Position numbers and translations under genes: made by a program. DNA of 64,000 nt, from positions 21,432,001 through 21,496,000 of the forward strand of contig NW_026622997.1 in the NCBI RefSeq assembly GCF_023065955.2, written 5' to 3'. The stretch is from Ursus arctos. Its lineage: Eukaryota > Chordata > Mammalia > Carnivora > Ursidae. Shown here piece after piece: positions 45,618 to 56,967 of the stretch. The notes under the pieces were generated by a model that was given only the letters and a program-made list of their open reading frames with translations, was not told the DNA's origin and ran no database searches. Numbering within the stretch: the first letter of the stretch is position 1; every line of letters starts with the position of its first letter.

Positions 45618-45917
45618 TGCTGGCGAGCTGCGCCCCACGCTCCGCGGGGCTCGGGGCGACGCGGCCGCTCCCCGGGGCCGCCTCCGCCTCCTCCTCCCCC
45701 CTTGCCTCCTCCCCCTGCCGCCCGCCCCGGGGCTGGGAGGCCGAGTCCGCCGCAGCCCTGCGGAGCGCCGAGCTGCCGGCTGCAGAGCGCGGAGGACGGG
45801 GCAGAGAATGACCCGGCTCCGCCTCCCCGCGGCGCGAGCAGCCCGGGCTGGCGGGGCGCGCGGCGGCGGCTGCTGAGACGCCCGGCGGCGCCCGGACCGA
45901 CGCGGCTCTCCTGCCAG
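45618..45917 (+). other. RNF144B: RNF144B exon 1, non-coding (5' end estimated)
   Basis: GC-rich, CpG-dense sequence lies downstream of a TATA box and ends at a consensus donor, CCAG|GTAGGT at 45917/45918. The 5' end is set about 30 nt after the TATA box and is an estimate. No ATG joins in frame to exon 2; the only ATG (45808) opens a 22-codon uORF that closes before the donor. Assignment to RNF144B rests on orientation, the 11 kb distance to exon 2 and the known presence of a non-coding first exon in this gene. No transcript was available to confirm splicing. Confidence 0.8.
45808..45876 (+). CDS. Upstream ORF in RNF144B exon 1 (22 codons)
   Basis: This is the only ATG in the predicted exon 1. 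It has A at -3 and A at +4 and opens a 22-codon frame rich in Arg, Ala and Gly that stops at TGA (45874-45876), 41 nt before the splice donor. If transcription starts near 45618, every mRNA from this promoter carries it. A regulatory role is inferred from position only; the peptide resembles nothing I know and its composition simply reflects the GC-rich DNA. Confidence 0.4.
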   Translation: MTRLRLPAARAARAGGARGGGC

Positions 45918-45928
45918 GTAGGTTTAGC

Positions 45929-48424
45929 GAGCTCTCGAAACGCGGCACGCAGGGCAAGCCAGGCATGGTGCTGGACTAGGAAAAGGAAATAGGGAAAAAA
46001 AAAAAAAAAAAAAAAGAGAGACTCTAATTCCCTGGTTCGGAGCTTTATTTCCTGCCTCCAGTGCTTAAAGCCATACAGTGTGGAATTCATTCGAAATGCC
46101 TTAAACACCTGTTAACTTTAAAAAATAGACGCCTCGGTCAAGGTAAAGAGAAACTCCTTTCGAACAAAACAGTCTCTACAAAATGTATTGATTGGCAAAT
46201 TCAAGATGAGATCAGACCTCCCCGTGTCGTCCTTAAGGGGACCCAAAAGTTGGCGTAATCTCAGATGCTTACCTTCTGTTACTCGGAAGTGCACCGCACA
46301 GTGTTGACAGACATAGATCGGAATAAGATGGGCTCTTGGCCATACGTTATCGTGAGTATTTTGTCAGGTAATTGCTGATAACACAGAGTGACACTCTGAT
46401 CCTATAGTGCTGTTCTCGAGTTGAAGTTAAAATGAAACTGATTCCCCCTTCAGCAGAGAAAAGGTATGTTGAGCTGACTTTTGTCAGGGCACCTTTTTGC
46501 TTTTCTCAGTAGTTTCGGGGATTCTGTGAGTTTACTCCTGATACATAGTACTTCTCACATTAGATTTCTCAGAAATGAATTCTCCGGTCTGGGAAAATGT
46601 CCTCTTTCTTGCTTCCACTGTTGTGTGTCACTTTATTTCTTGCTGCTGCACACATCTTATCAAACAGGAGCTGGGGGTCCCCGGAGGGCTGTCTGTGTTC
46701 TTGTAATGTGGCGTTTCTGGATGTTGATTTGAGCCCTGCGCGGTCTGACTTAAAGAACAATGTATCTAACTTTTCTGAAGCAGCAGATTGGTGGTGGTGT
46801 GGGGGGGGGGGGTCGTAGGCCCAGAAGCAAAATAAATGAATTTGAGATGACTCAGTTCTTAGGGCGTGGGTAAGAGGCAAAAGGAACCCAGCCAGCCTTC
46901 ACGGAGTTTCTGGCTAATTAAAGTATCTGGCTGCTGCCGTTTTCATGTAGATGAGCCTCCTGGTCCCTTTCACATCCCTTTGCTTTGTGGGTCCCTCCTT
47001 CTCCTGACTCTGTCCTCCCTTCCCTTATGAACAGAACGTTAGTCCTGTTCATAAGTAGTGACCCCTTAAGTAATTCTGAAACTCTATTGAGGAGGGGGTG
47101 GAGGGGGCAGGAAAGATCTATGTAGCAGACCCACGAGCCACACTGAGATAATTGTATTAAATCCAAAACCTCCTGTTTTACCCTTGCGCACCTGTGACTG
47201 GTCTTTTTTTCCTTTATGGTGGGCACACACTGGAAAAATAGGTAAGAGAAAAACCCTTCTGTTTCTAAAGTAGCCTCTGACTAATTGAAACTGTCTTGAT
47301 GAGTGAACAGATACAAGGTAACCGTGTAGAGAGAATGGAAGTATAAAAAAGAGGTTGAGTTGCAGAATCGGGCTGCTTGACTTTTTATTTAAAACAAACA
47401 GAAAAAAATACTCCCCCCCCCCAAAAAAAAACCCCAAACCAATCACCCTAGATAACTTTCTCCCGCACTACTGTGCTGGAAGCGAGGTGTGAGTGTGGTC
47501 AAGCACTGTCCATTTACCCAGAGTTTTACAAATATTTACAGTCATCTATGCCAAATATCTTTGCACTGAGCCCCACAGAACATTCTCAGCATTCAAAAGC
47601 TCCATTCTCATGAATGGCTTCAGTTCATTGGCAATTTAAAGGCATCCAGGCTTCCAAACTAGGTCAGTTTAAGACATGTCTTTTTTTTTTTTTAAATTAG
47701 TTTTTGGGTCTCCCAGATTACTAACCAGGTTTTCTGAGGCAAACTTGACAGCAGAGAGAAAAGTTATGCTCTGCCTAAAGAGAAAAAAAAAAGCTTCTTT
47801 ATATAATAACCACTTAGCATCCCAAAAATGATCTTTCTCTTCAACAATACTAGTCCTTTTCATCTGAGAAAGTATATTTAAATTTTTGTTTTTGAGAAGC
47901 AGTTTTAATACTTTAGGTATTTAGAAACATTTATGAGGACACCAGAGTCGTTGCTCCATGGTGTTTCTGCTAATTCCGGCTTCTGTGTTTCCCCGGCCTT
48001 GACTTACAACATTGCTTTCTTGTTGAGTGAGTTTCTTAGAGTTTGAAATCACCAGTTTGAGGTAGAGGTCACGAATCATGCTGAACCCAGATGTTGGTGG
48101 AGGAACAAAGTCCAAACAGTTTTGGGACTAAATCTACTTTGTGCAACTGATTATTTTGGATATGGGAAAGGAGCCAAGATGCCACACAAATCATGCTGTC
48201 CCCTTCGAGCTTGGGGAGTAGGGTCTCTGCAGCCATTGCTCCTGAGTCCTCAGACTTCGTTTTCCAGGGATGCCCACCTGAATTTACAGAAGCCCCTTAG
48301 CTATTGCAAACTATCAATACTTTTAGACTTTGAATTGCTGGAAGCGAATGCAAATGAGAACCAGGCCTTTAATGGTGTCTCTCCTCCATGTGCTTGTTAA
48401 GAAGTTATCCACTGTGGGATCGAG
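45929..48424. other. Intron 1, unique sequence
   Basis: Contains the A-run at 45994-46014, G-runs near 46801-46811 and C-runs near 47413; no exon or repeat recognised. Candidate p53 site at 47661-47681 is listed separately. Confidence 0.5.
47661..47681 (+). promoter_or_regulatory. Candidate p53 response element, intron 1
   Basis: AGACATGTCT (47672-47681) is a perfect RRRCWWGYYY palindrome. One base upstream lies AGGTCAGTTT (8 of 10, with the core C lost). RNF144B is a known p53 target, which raises the prior, but a site this short arises by chance. Confidence 0.25.
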
Positions 48425-48505
48425 TGACTGCTATTTGCCAGGTGTGCGCTAGATGCTGAAGATAGAAAGATGGGTGAGATGTGGCCTCTGTCCTGAAGGA
48501 GTTGG
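48425..48505 (-). mobile_element. L2-like fragment, antisense
   Basis: 'gccaggtgtgcgctagatgc', 'gaagatagaaagatgggtga' and 'ctctgtcctgaaggag'. Confidence 0.65.
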
Positions 48506-50139
48506 TGTAAGCTTGGAAGTGACATTGTTCTGGATGGCAGTTTTTAACTCACGTTGTTTTACCTGAGTGTGTTAGAGGTTTTCATCTTGACTTTTTTTTT
48601 TTAAATAATGTTTCTCATATGTCATCTGAGCGTTAGGTCACTTGAAGGGGAGTAACAGCACCAAAGTTAATTTATTTAATTATTTAAATTTTAATTTGCT
48701 CCTTCACCTTTAGTTACATGTGGGGGGTCTGGTACGAATGTTCTGTTTTTGTTTGGCATTTGCTTTTTCTCGGTCAGCGCCTGCTTCTCCACCCAGTGCA
48801 CCACACTGCAGTGGTTAATAAAACAGGGAAGACTAATAATAATAATACATTAAAGAGAGTAGAAGTGGTCAACGCTTTTGCAGCACGGAACGGGAAACTT
48901 CTCGTGAATGAGGAGACCTCCGTCCTTGAACTGAAAAACACAGCCGCCTCCGTGAAATAGACTTCTCTTCTTCACAGCTGGAGATTGCGGATCACGTGGC
49001 TTGTAGCGTCTGTTAGAGAAAATACTTTGAAAGCTGTGTCTTGTTTCTAGTTCCTCTGCAGTCCTGAGTTTGAGTCCCAGGCCTTTAATCACCTGGTGCT
49101 TTGTCTTTGGGGGAAGATAGAACAAGACATCTCTCATTTGTCTCTTTGCTAGACTTATGGCTGAAGCCATAAACCCACAAATTGTCCTGAGTGTTATTAC
49201 AGCCTCCTCTACTAGTTTACTTTTTGTAAGCGGGGACTAAGCACCTTTACATCCCCAGCACCGAACGTGCAGAATTCAGTTCTTTGTGGGTTGACTCGGT
49301 TTCCTGCATTATTGATTTTTTTAAGAAACCGATTTGGCAAACGCGTATAAAAATACACACACTGCCCCTTGCTTAGTGTGGGATGGAAGGGAGTCCTCTC
49401 CCAAACTGCTTTTAAATTTGTTTCTAATTAAAATTTCTGTATGAAACTTTTAACGTTCACAAGACAGGGTAATACATACACATGTTTTTATTCATCTGGA
49501 GAAAACATTTTGATTTAGATGTTTGTGCTTTAGCCACTGTAGTTTCCTGGTAATGTCTTGACCTAAGAAATCAGCCCATCTCTTGCTCTATGGGGCTTTC
49601 TGACATAACCCTTCTTGATCTGTTAATTACATCATTGTCTGACCTGCCTTTAAGTGGCGTTCCTTCCTGCTTCTGAGCTTTGTTGTGATGCCAGGCAGGG
49701 GGAAGAAAATTATTCAGCAGGGCTGTATGAATAATTGTGGGAGGGAAGGGAACCATTGATTAAAAAACGGGGTGGGCAGGGCACAGTGGTGTCGAGGAGG
49801 GAGGCACCATGATAAATGTGAAATTACAATGCCAAAAATATTGAGCTCTTATTCTCATATTCACTCCTACCTTCTTTGATAAGTTTTTATTGTTAGAAAA
49901 GCCGGGAATGGATTTTCTCCTCTTGGGCCTTTTCCTATAGTGGTAATGAGAACACGGAAAGAAGGCAAGAACAAAGAAATGTACTTTTTAGAGGGACCAA
50001 CATTTTGCAGATGTTAAAATTTGCCATCCCACATGCCTGTACTCTGTAGGAGTTAGAGAATTAGCCTTTCACGGTGTCCTCTACTTTTTTGGCCATTATC
50101 TCCACAAATCTTTCCATATATTTCATAGGAAAAAATATA
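48506..50139. other. Intron 1, unique sequence
   Basis: No repeat or exon recognised. Confidence 0.5.
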
Positions 50140-50155
50140 AAAATTAGATCTTATT

Positions 50156-50339
50156 GTTGTCACCATTATAAAAAAATTGTAAGTGAGGTGATGGATGTTT
50201 AACTAACCTTATCATGGTAATCATTTTGAAACATGTATACACATATATGTATACACACGTACATATGTCTGATCATTACACTGGATCCCTTACACTTACA
50301 CAATGTTATGTATCGATTATATCTCAATAAAGCTGGAAG
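50156..50339 (+). mobile_element. Short 5'-truncated L1 insertion (184 bp) with 16-bp TSD
   Basis: L1 3' end landmarks 'cttacacttacacaatgtta', 'gattatatctcaataaagct'. Exact TSD AAAATTAGATCTTATT at 50140-50155 and 50340-50355. No long A tail remains. Confidence 0.92.
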
Positions 50340-50355
50340 AAAATTAGATCTTATT

Positions 50356-53300
50356 AATAACTGTCCCAGACTTTATACATAACCTACTTGCAAATAGCAA
50401 GAACATTGTTTAGAAACAATACTTGCTAATACTTAAGAAGCTCCTCCTAGTGGAGTGTCTGTCCTTTTTACCTGCATGATAGTTAATAGGGATATATTTG
50501 CACGTCAGTTCCATTTTTAGAAGATAGCAGTCTCCAGGTTACAAATTTATAGTTTTATTTCCATCCTGGTAACTGTCGAGATGAAGATGTTAAACCTAAG
50601 GTTTTACAGACCGGAGTATTTTTTCACTTCCTGGTTTCCTCTGAATGAGGCTGAGAAGCAGGAGGCAAAGATACGGGGGGGGGGGGGTCCCCTTTCCTAT
50701 CACCTGAGGGACAGTGGTAAACAGTCTCCTTCCTACAATGGCACTGTGATCTCACAAGGCCTGAGTAGGTGAATATTTACTTCCATCACATCTAAGAATT
50801 AAGTATTTCTTAGATTTGTTGGTACTAGAGAACAGTGTCTAATCTATTTTTTTTTACAAATAATGACAGATTGTCCTGTATGTGATGCCAGGCATCTATT
50901 CATTGGCCTTGAGCATTTGTCTTTTAAAAAGTAATTAAATAGATATAAAATATTTCTGTTGTCCTGATCTTACTGGATTTGTACTGGCTCATCTAGTCCT
51001 TGAATGACCAGAGAGTGGGTCAAAGATGCCAGCAGAGAGGAGAACCACAGCACTGGCCACTATGGAGGTCTACCATAAGTCCTTGCCTCACTACACACTA
51101 ATACCCATTGCTCTGGCTGTTTTACAAGCCAGCTGGTCTACCTCCCATTCCAGACTCTCTTTAGAGTAGAACTTCAGCAGATTGCTATTGGCTGATAATG
51201 GCCAGCACTTCACTAGACTCAGTCAGTACTATTTAATAGCTTCTGTTAAGGACATGAACTGGAGGCAAAATAAATAATTGTGCGGAAGTGCCAAGGTCAA
51301 CACAATACTAATTTTCAGATTTTGTTGAACAGACTCTCATTCCCTGACATGTCATTCTCCGTTGGTATTGGGAGAGCTTTCCTAACAAGGCAGAGATGGG
51401 ATCTTTGATTGCTGTATCTTTCAACTCTTTAGAGTATTGGCTTCCTGAGAAAATCTGTCCATTATAAAGGCAACACTTCAGCCTTACCTTCCCCACCACC
51501 TACCTTCCTGAAAACATTTCCCTGTGTTAGCTCTCCGTGAGTCATGCATTCATATCTTTTATCCCAGCTACCTCACAGGAATGACTCAGTGTCCTACATG
51601 GGCAGATAAACATTTCGGGAGTATTCATGTGTCTCCTCTTCTGTTTTAGCCCTTTTTCTTGAGTAAATCGTAGACTTTCAGAGCATAATTTGGAATTAAG
51701 ACCTCAGCACAGATCAGCTGGACTTTTACATAAATATTCTGTTACATCAGTAATAACCAGTTGATTCAGTTTGTTCACGTTCTCCTTCTCTTGATCTCTT
51801 TACTTGTGCTTTATCCATTTATCTGAACTTTAAAGTTTTTGCTGAATGGTGTAAAAATTCCTGAGCCATTAGGTTAAGTATCCTGGTGAAACATTATCCC
51901 TTCCAACGGCATTATCTTTTTTGTGCAATGGAATAATTGCCGTGATTTTCAGTAGTGAAACAGGCGTAAACTACTTTAGTTAAAAATACTTCGAATGTTG
52001 GCTCTCCCACCCTCTGCATTTTTGGAGCAGATTGCTTTTTCAGGCCGTCAGCGAATATGAAAATTCCTTATACATCCCATGCTTGCAGCATGGTTTGTGA
52101 GGTATTCCTCTCCTTGGCAATTCTAATGAACACACATGGGGTAAAAGTGACTTTTCTGTTCTGTCCTATCAGATAGTACTAGCTTCTCACATAACGAACG
52201 CTTGATAGTGCCAGAGACAATCAGGCTAGGTAGAACTGCTGGTTCCCCTTTCTTGGTAATTTGGTGCAAGATCAGATGTTTTAAAGGGACTTTCTTTGCC
52301 TGCACGCCCCAAGCCATCTGCCCTGTATGTGGCTGCTTATATTTAAGCAAGTGACACTTCTACAATTTGGGTGAAGTCCGCCCTCACCACTCCACCCCAC
52401 CCCCAGCCCTGCAACCAACTTTAGAAAGTTCAAACCTAAAGGCAGCTGTCAGGTTTCTTTCTTTTCTTTTTCTTTTTCCCCCCACCATGCCCCTTGTGTG
52501 CTCTGACAAAATTCTTTTCTGATTGGGTTCTTGACACCCGAAAAGAGGCTCGGTCACGTTTGTAATAATTATAAAAGCAATGATAACTGTTACTGTTCTA
52601 AAACAAGCAGGAGGGTAGAACATTCAAGTCACTTTCTTATTTTAGGTAAAACAGGAGGTATGAGGCAGAACAAGTCGAGCAAGCTAGTGAGAAGGAATTG
52701 CCGGCTCTCTGGACGGAAGACTTTCCTTGAAACCTGGAGGGAAGTGGGTGTGGACTCTCCGTGTCCCTGTGCAGATATAGTCCTGTGGAAGGGTCAGGAG
52801 CTGCAGGGCTGTGGTCACCTTCTCCGGACACCCCCTCTGAGATTCATGCCATGTGTGCATGATTGGCAGGGGGGCGATGAGTTTCTGCTGCTGGTGGTTG
52901 CATGTCAGGGACTGGGGAATCCTAAAAAGACATAAATGGAGGACAGCTAGACACCTTGGAGCCATTCACCAACATCTCGAGGGAGAGAACTTCAGCATTC
53001 CCCCGATGATTGCTTGAAGAGCTCTCTATGTAATGAGTCAATGGGGAAAGGATTTCTTGTTTGATGCTCTTTTTTTCTTTATGAAGCACTCCCTGTGTGT
53101 CATTCATTTTTAAAACATTCGTTATTGATTTTGCCCAGAGTGAAAAACCAAGAAGCTGGTTTTCCAACTGTGCCTGGCACAGTTCTTCAGCTTCTGTGAT
53201 GGTGCCTGGGAGGCTGCTGAGGGAAAGGTCCAGGGGACCTGGCCCGGTGCTCCCAGTACTGCTTCCACTGGCACTGGTTTACCTTATCTCCTTGCCACGG

Positions 53301-53624
53301 TGGCAGTTTACTTAAGATTGTGTTTGTGTAAAATTCCATTGCTTGAAAAATGTTTGAATGCCATCACTTTAGGGAATTGGTGTTTATGGCGCACAGAAAA
53401 ATAAATCAGTTCTTTTTGAAGAATCGTTTCGGATTGCTCACATCTCAGCGAGATGAAGTATGTGACCTCCTTCCTCTGTCCCAGTCACAAGTGCAGCCTT
53501 GTTTGGAATGCTTGGAATTTTTGTTGTTGTTTGAACAAAACAGGTCTCTGCTTTGGAAAAGGCTTTTGTCATAAAAATATTTATATATATAAAATATCCT
53601 TTAAACACTTGTATATAGATATTA
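50356..53624. other. Intron 1, unique sequence
   Basis: 3.3 kb without a recognisable repeat; G-run at 50678-50688. Open frames up to 134 codons (52531-52935) lack any domain. Confidence 0.5.
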
Positions 53625-53745
53625 GACCACTTTATTGAGGCATGATTGACAGGCAAGAAGCTGTACCTATTTAATGTAGACAACTTGATGAGTTAGAAGA
53701 TAAATATATACCTGGGGAACAGCATATTGCTTCTATTTAACAATT
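53625..53745 (-). mobile_element. L1M 3' fragment, antisense
   Basis: 'ccactttattgaggcatgat', 'tgtacctatttaatgtagac' and 'aacttgatgagttagaagat'. Confidence 0.78.
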
Positions 53746-54090
53746 CTATATTTTATACTTGAACATTTGCTAAGAGGGTAGCTCTTATGTGAAGTGCTCT
53801 TACCACAAATACACGTACACAAGTAATGACAAGTAAAGGGAGCAGGAGGAAACTTTTGGAAGTGATAGATATTTTTATATTTTTTATAGCTTCGATTTGT
53901 AACTCACAGAGTAAGGAGTGAGCACTTAATGTGTGTATTTCGAGATATAAGATTATGTTTCAGATGGCCATGATAAACACAATTTCTAGTTCTGCCTTCA
54001 AAAGACAGTTTCTAAGAGATAATCTAAGAAGTATTCAATTACATATTCGTTTCTCGAGTGTTATATGTCTCTTTCTAAAAAAATAAGATA

Positions 54091-54188
54091 GAGGCACCCG
54101 GCTGGCTGGGTAGAGCATACAACTCTTGGTTTCAGGGTCATGAGTTCGAACCTCACATTGGGGGTAGAGGTTACATTAAAAAAAAAAA

Positions 54189-54190
<2 letters not shown>
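54091..54190 (+). mobile_element. CanSINE, short form, sense, with intact B-box-like sequence
   Basis: 'gaggcacccggctggctggg', 'tcatgagttcgaacctcaca', then an A tail that runs into a compound microsatellite. Confidence 0.9.
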
Positions 54191-54276
<86 letters not shown>

Positions 54277-54290
54277 GGAGAGAGAGAGAC
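54188..54290. repeat. Compound microsatellite (TA)n(CA)n(GA)n
   Basis: Three dinucleotide arrays in direct succession, starting in the tail of the short CanSINE. Confidence 0.95.
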
Positions 54291-54483
54291 TGTAAGAAAT
54301 AATTGACTTTGTTGAAGAATACCTAGATCTCCTGCCAGGTTGGAACAACAGGATTTACCCATTCATAACCTCTTCCTTCAAATGGGCTCTTGGTGTAATT
54401 GACATTTGTGGTGTGAGCTTGTTTGGCCTGTGTCATTCCCATCTTCCCTCCTCAGGAAGCATTTACTGGCTACATTTCTTCTA

Positions 54484-54563
54484 CTTCTTCCTCTCCCTCC
54501 TCCCCTCCCCTTTCTCCTCCCCCTTCCCCCCTCCTCCCCCCCTTCTTCTTCCTTTTCCTCCCC
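54484..54563 (+). repeat. 80-bp homopyrimidine tract
   Basis: An uninterrupted C/T stretch of CCTCC/TTCTT-type units on the transcribed-sense strand of RNF144B; further pyrimidine-rich sequence follows a single G at 54564. Confidence 0.93.
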
Positions 54564-54599
54564 GTCCCCCTCCTTCACCTCCATCTTCATCTAAAATTG

Positions 54600-54715
54600 T
54601 ATTAAGTTTTAACATTTTAATTCCAGGATAGCTAAAATACGGTGTATATTAGTTTCAGGTGTACTGTGCAGTAATTCAATAATTCTATGCTCATCGTGAG
54701 AAGTGTACTGGCTCC
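54600..54715 (-). mobile_element. Carnivore L1 3' end, antisense
   Basis: 'tattagtttcaggtgtactg', 'gcagtaattcaataattcta' and 'tgctcatcgtgagaagtg'; the reverse complement of the 3' end at 63590-63670. Confidence 0.85.
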
Positions 54716-55849
54716 GTTTCTTCTTGATGTTTGACTTGGGATTTCTCTTTTCCAGGGCAGAGATAGTCAGAATATGTTGTATGTGCCATGTTGGGAAAAT
54801 AGAGATGTGAAGACAGCAGTTGGGGGAGATGAGTGATATGTATGTTATGGAACTGGGGTGTCTTGGAGAAACAAACAGGTGATAGTTGTCTAAGCATAAA
54901 CTGGGAAGAGGAGAGAGATAAAATGACTCATTTTTACTCCTAATTGACCCTCAAGAAAGATTTTTTTTTTTTAACTTCAAAACACTGAATTTGGTAGGCA
55001 TGTTGATTTGCTCTCAGATGATAGCTCATTAATAGTTAATCAAATAAGAACACCATGTCTTGAACCTTATTGGGCCTTTCCCAAGAAATATCATGGAAGC
55101 TGATCATCGGTTAGCTTTCAATTCAGTTTTATTTTTAATTCAGTCTACTACTCAGGGAGTAGGTGAAAAACCGTGAATATTTCAGGTTACGAGAGTTAGT
55201 AACTATTGATTCTTTCTGGTATGACATTAAGATAGTTAGTGCAGCTACATCTTATAGATGTTTTTTTTCCTTCCATCTAATCCAGTTTGTTTTTCTCTCC
55301 CTTGAGTTTGTATACCTAAATGTTGAGACGTAAGCCACCGTGAGGCTATGTAACAAATGCCGAACATGTACTTTCTTTTGCCCAAAAATGGGGACGAAAA
55401 GAGTCTGGTTCTCGTAGGGGGAGAGGCTGTTTACAATGATTTCTGTGGCCAAATTTATTAGAATTGGCCACAGTCTTTTAAAATAGTAAGAACTTTAGGA
55501 TTTTGCCTCTCTTTAAATGGAACATGGAATTTCTTGATATGATCCAAACTATAGAAGATTATTCCCACAATTATTTGACCTCTTTTAAAGATTGTCTGAA
55601 TAAAAACAGATGGAAAGGCTTCAGCTCTATTTTTTTTTTTCATTGTAGGAAAATCCTTTCTACAGTCATGCCGTGTTTGGAGACAGATTTCACTCTGTAC
55701 AGTTTGAGTGAACTTATGATACTTGTAGTCATGGGCTTTTTGTCTCTTTCTCTCTTTTTTCCCCCTCTCTCCTTACCCCTTCTTCCTTCTCTCTCTCCAT
55801 GTTCCATCCCTCCATGTAACATCCACCATGAGGCAACTCTGGTGTAAAG
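54716..55849. other. Intron 1, unique sequence
   Basis: CT-rich stretch at 55740-55800. The 114-codon frame at 55503-55847 has no domain. Confidence 0.5.
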
Positions 55850-56035
55850 GACCAGGCACTGGGCTTGGACTCAGAAGATGGAGGTTTGAATTTTTCTCTG
55901 CTATATCCAAGCTCTGAGAACTTTGGCAGATTATTTAACTTCTCAGGACCTCAATTCCTCTATAAAATGAAGGAAAGAATCCTCGTGGTTGCAAAAGTTG
56001 AAACGAAATGACATATATGAAGGAGCACAATTAAC
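55850..56035 (+). mobile_element. MIR fragment
   Basis: 'ggacctcaattcctctataa', 'aatgaaggaaagaatcctcg' and 'ggcagattatttaacttctc'. Confidence 0.8.
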
Positions 56036-56054
56036 ACTGATGCCCTGTTGAAAA

Positions 56055-56640
56055 AAAATTATTGGTATGAAATATACATAACATGAAATTTACCATTTCA
56101 GTCATTTTAAGTGTATAATTCAGTGGCATGAAGCACACTCACAGTCTTGGGCAATTAGCACCCTATCCATTTGCAGAATTTTGTCATCATTCCAAACAGA
56201 AACTCTGTACCCATGAAATGGTAACTCTCTATTTCCCCCTGTCCCAGCCCCACCTTTCTACTTTCTGTCTCTATGAATTTGACTTGCTAGGTACCTCACG
56301 TTGATAGAATCACACAGTATTTGTCCTTTTGGGTCTGGCTTATTTCACTTAGCATAACGTCTTCAAGGCTCATCTGTGTTGCAGTGTGTGTCAGAGTCTC
56401 ATTCCCTTTTAAGGCTGAATAATATTCCATTGGATGTTTATATCACGTTTTGTTTATCCGTTCATCTCTCAATGGGCATTTGGATAGTTTCCACCTTTTG
56501 GCTGTTGTGAACAATGGTGTTAGGAACACTGGTGTGCAAGTATCAGTTTGCAGCCTGGTTTCAGTTCTCTTGGGCGTACACCGAGAAGTGGAATTGTCGG
56601 ATCATATGGTAATTCTTTGTTTAATTTTTTTGAGTGACAT
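56055..56640 (-). mobile_element. L1M 3' region, antisense
   Basis: 'gaaatttaccatttcagtca', 'gaaactctgtacccatgaaa', 'ttatttcacttagcataacg', 'ggctgaataatattccattg', 'ggatcatatggtaattcttt'. The frame at 56450-56905 begins in it. Confidence 0.92.
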
Positions 56641-56902
56641 CCTATTTTCAAGTGTCTTTTTTTTAACCTGTTGGATTGTGGCGATGCAATTCCTAAATGG
56701 TGTGGTTTGTTCCCTGTGGTCTTTTCATTCCCATAATTTACAGGAGAGGAGTCAGGATGGTGGGGTCACTGTCCACGTCAGGACTCCAGGAGCACCTTGC
56801 CAAGGTGGCAAGCTCTGTCGCCCACGGTTGTCGGAAATGCCTTTACTGTGTGCCTTGACAGTGTGGAAGGGGAAGGTTTGCCCTGGTGGGGCCCAAATGT
56901 GT

Positions 56903-56944
56903 TGAATGAATATAATATTCAGCTGTATGAATGAATATAATATT
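56903..56944 (+). repeat. RNF144B: 25-bp-period tandem duplication upstream of the exon 2 acceptor
   Basis: The 17-mer TGAATGAATATAATATT occurs at 56903-56919 and 56928-56944 with an 8-bp spacer. The second copy ends 23 nt before the AG, in the usual branch-point interval. Confidence 0.85.
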
Positions 56945-56967
56945 TTCTGCTTTGGACCTTCCTGTAG

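Larger units (their letters stand above)
45918..56967 (+). other. RNF144B: RNF144B intron 1 (11,050 bp)
   Basis: GT at 45918 and AG at 56966-56967. The first 8 kb are mostly unique sequence with only small L2 and L1 remnants and no CanSINE. A 21-base A-run follows exon 1 at 45994-46014. The last 3 kb contain a short CanSINE, a compound microsatellite, an 80-bp pyrimidine tract, L1 remnants and a MIR. Confidence 0.85.

Noticed and set aside
45325..45966. 213-codon minus-strand open frame (and a 193-codon one at 45527-46108) over the CpG island
   Set aside because: GC-rich islands lack stop codons on both strands. Composition is Arg/Pro/Ala/Gly noise, frames overlap the promoter and cross the poly(A) run, and no domain is visible.
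52531..52935. 134-codon frame in intron 1 that could be an alternative exon
   Set aside because: Starts at TTG, has no recognisable domain and no clear acceptor/donor pair in frame.
54091..54170. Possible tRNA gene (GTTCGAA-type B box)
   Set aside because: It is the tRNA-derived head of a short CanSINE; no cloverleaf, followed by an A tail.
56450..56905. 151-codon plus-strand frame just before exon 2
   Set aside because: Starts in antisense L1M sequence and ends before the exon 2 acceptor; not continuous with the RNF144B frame.
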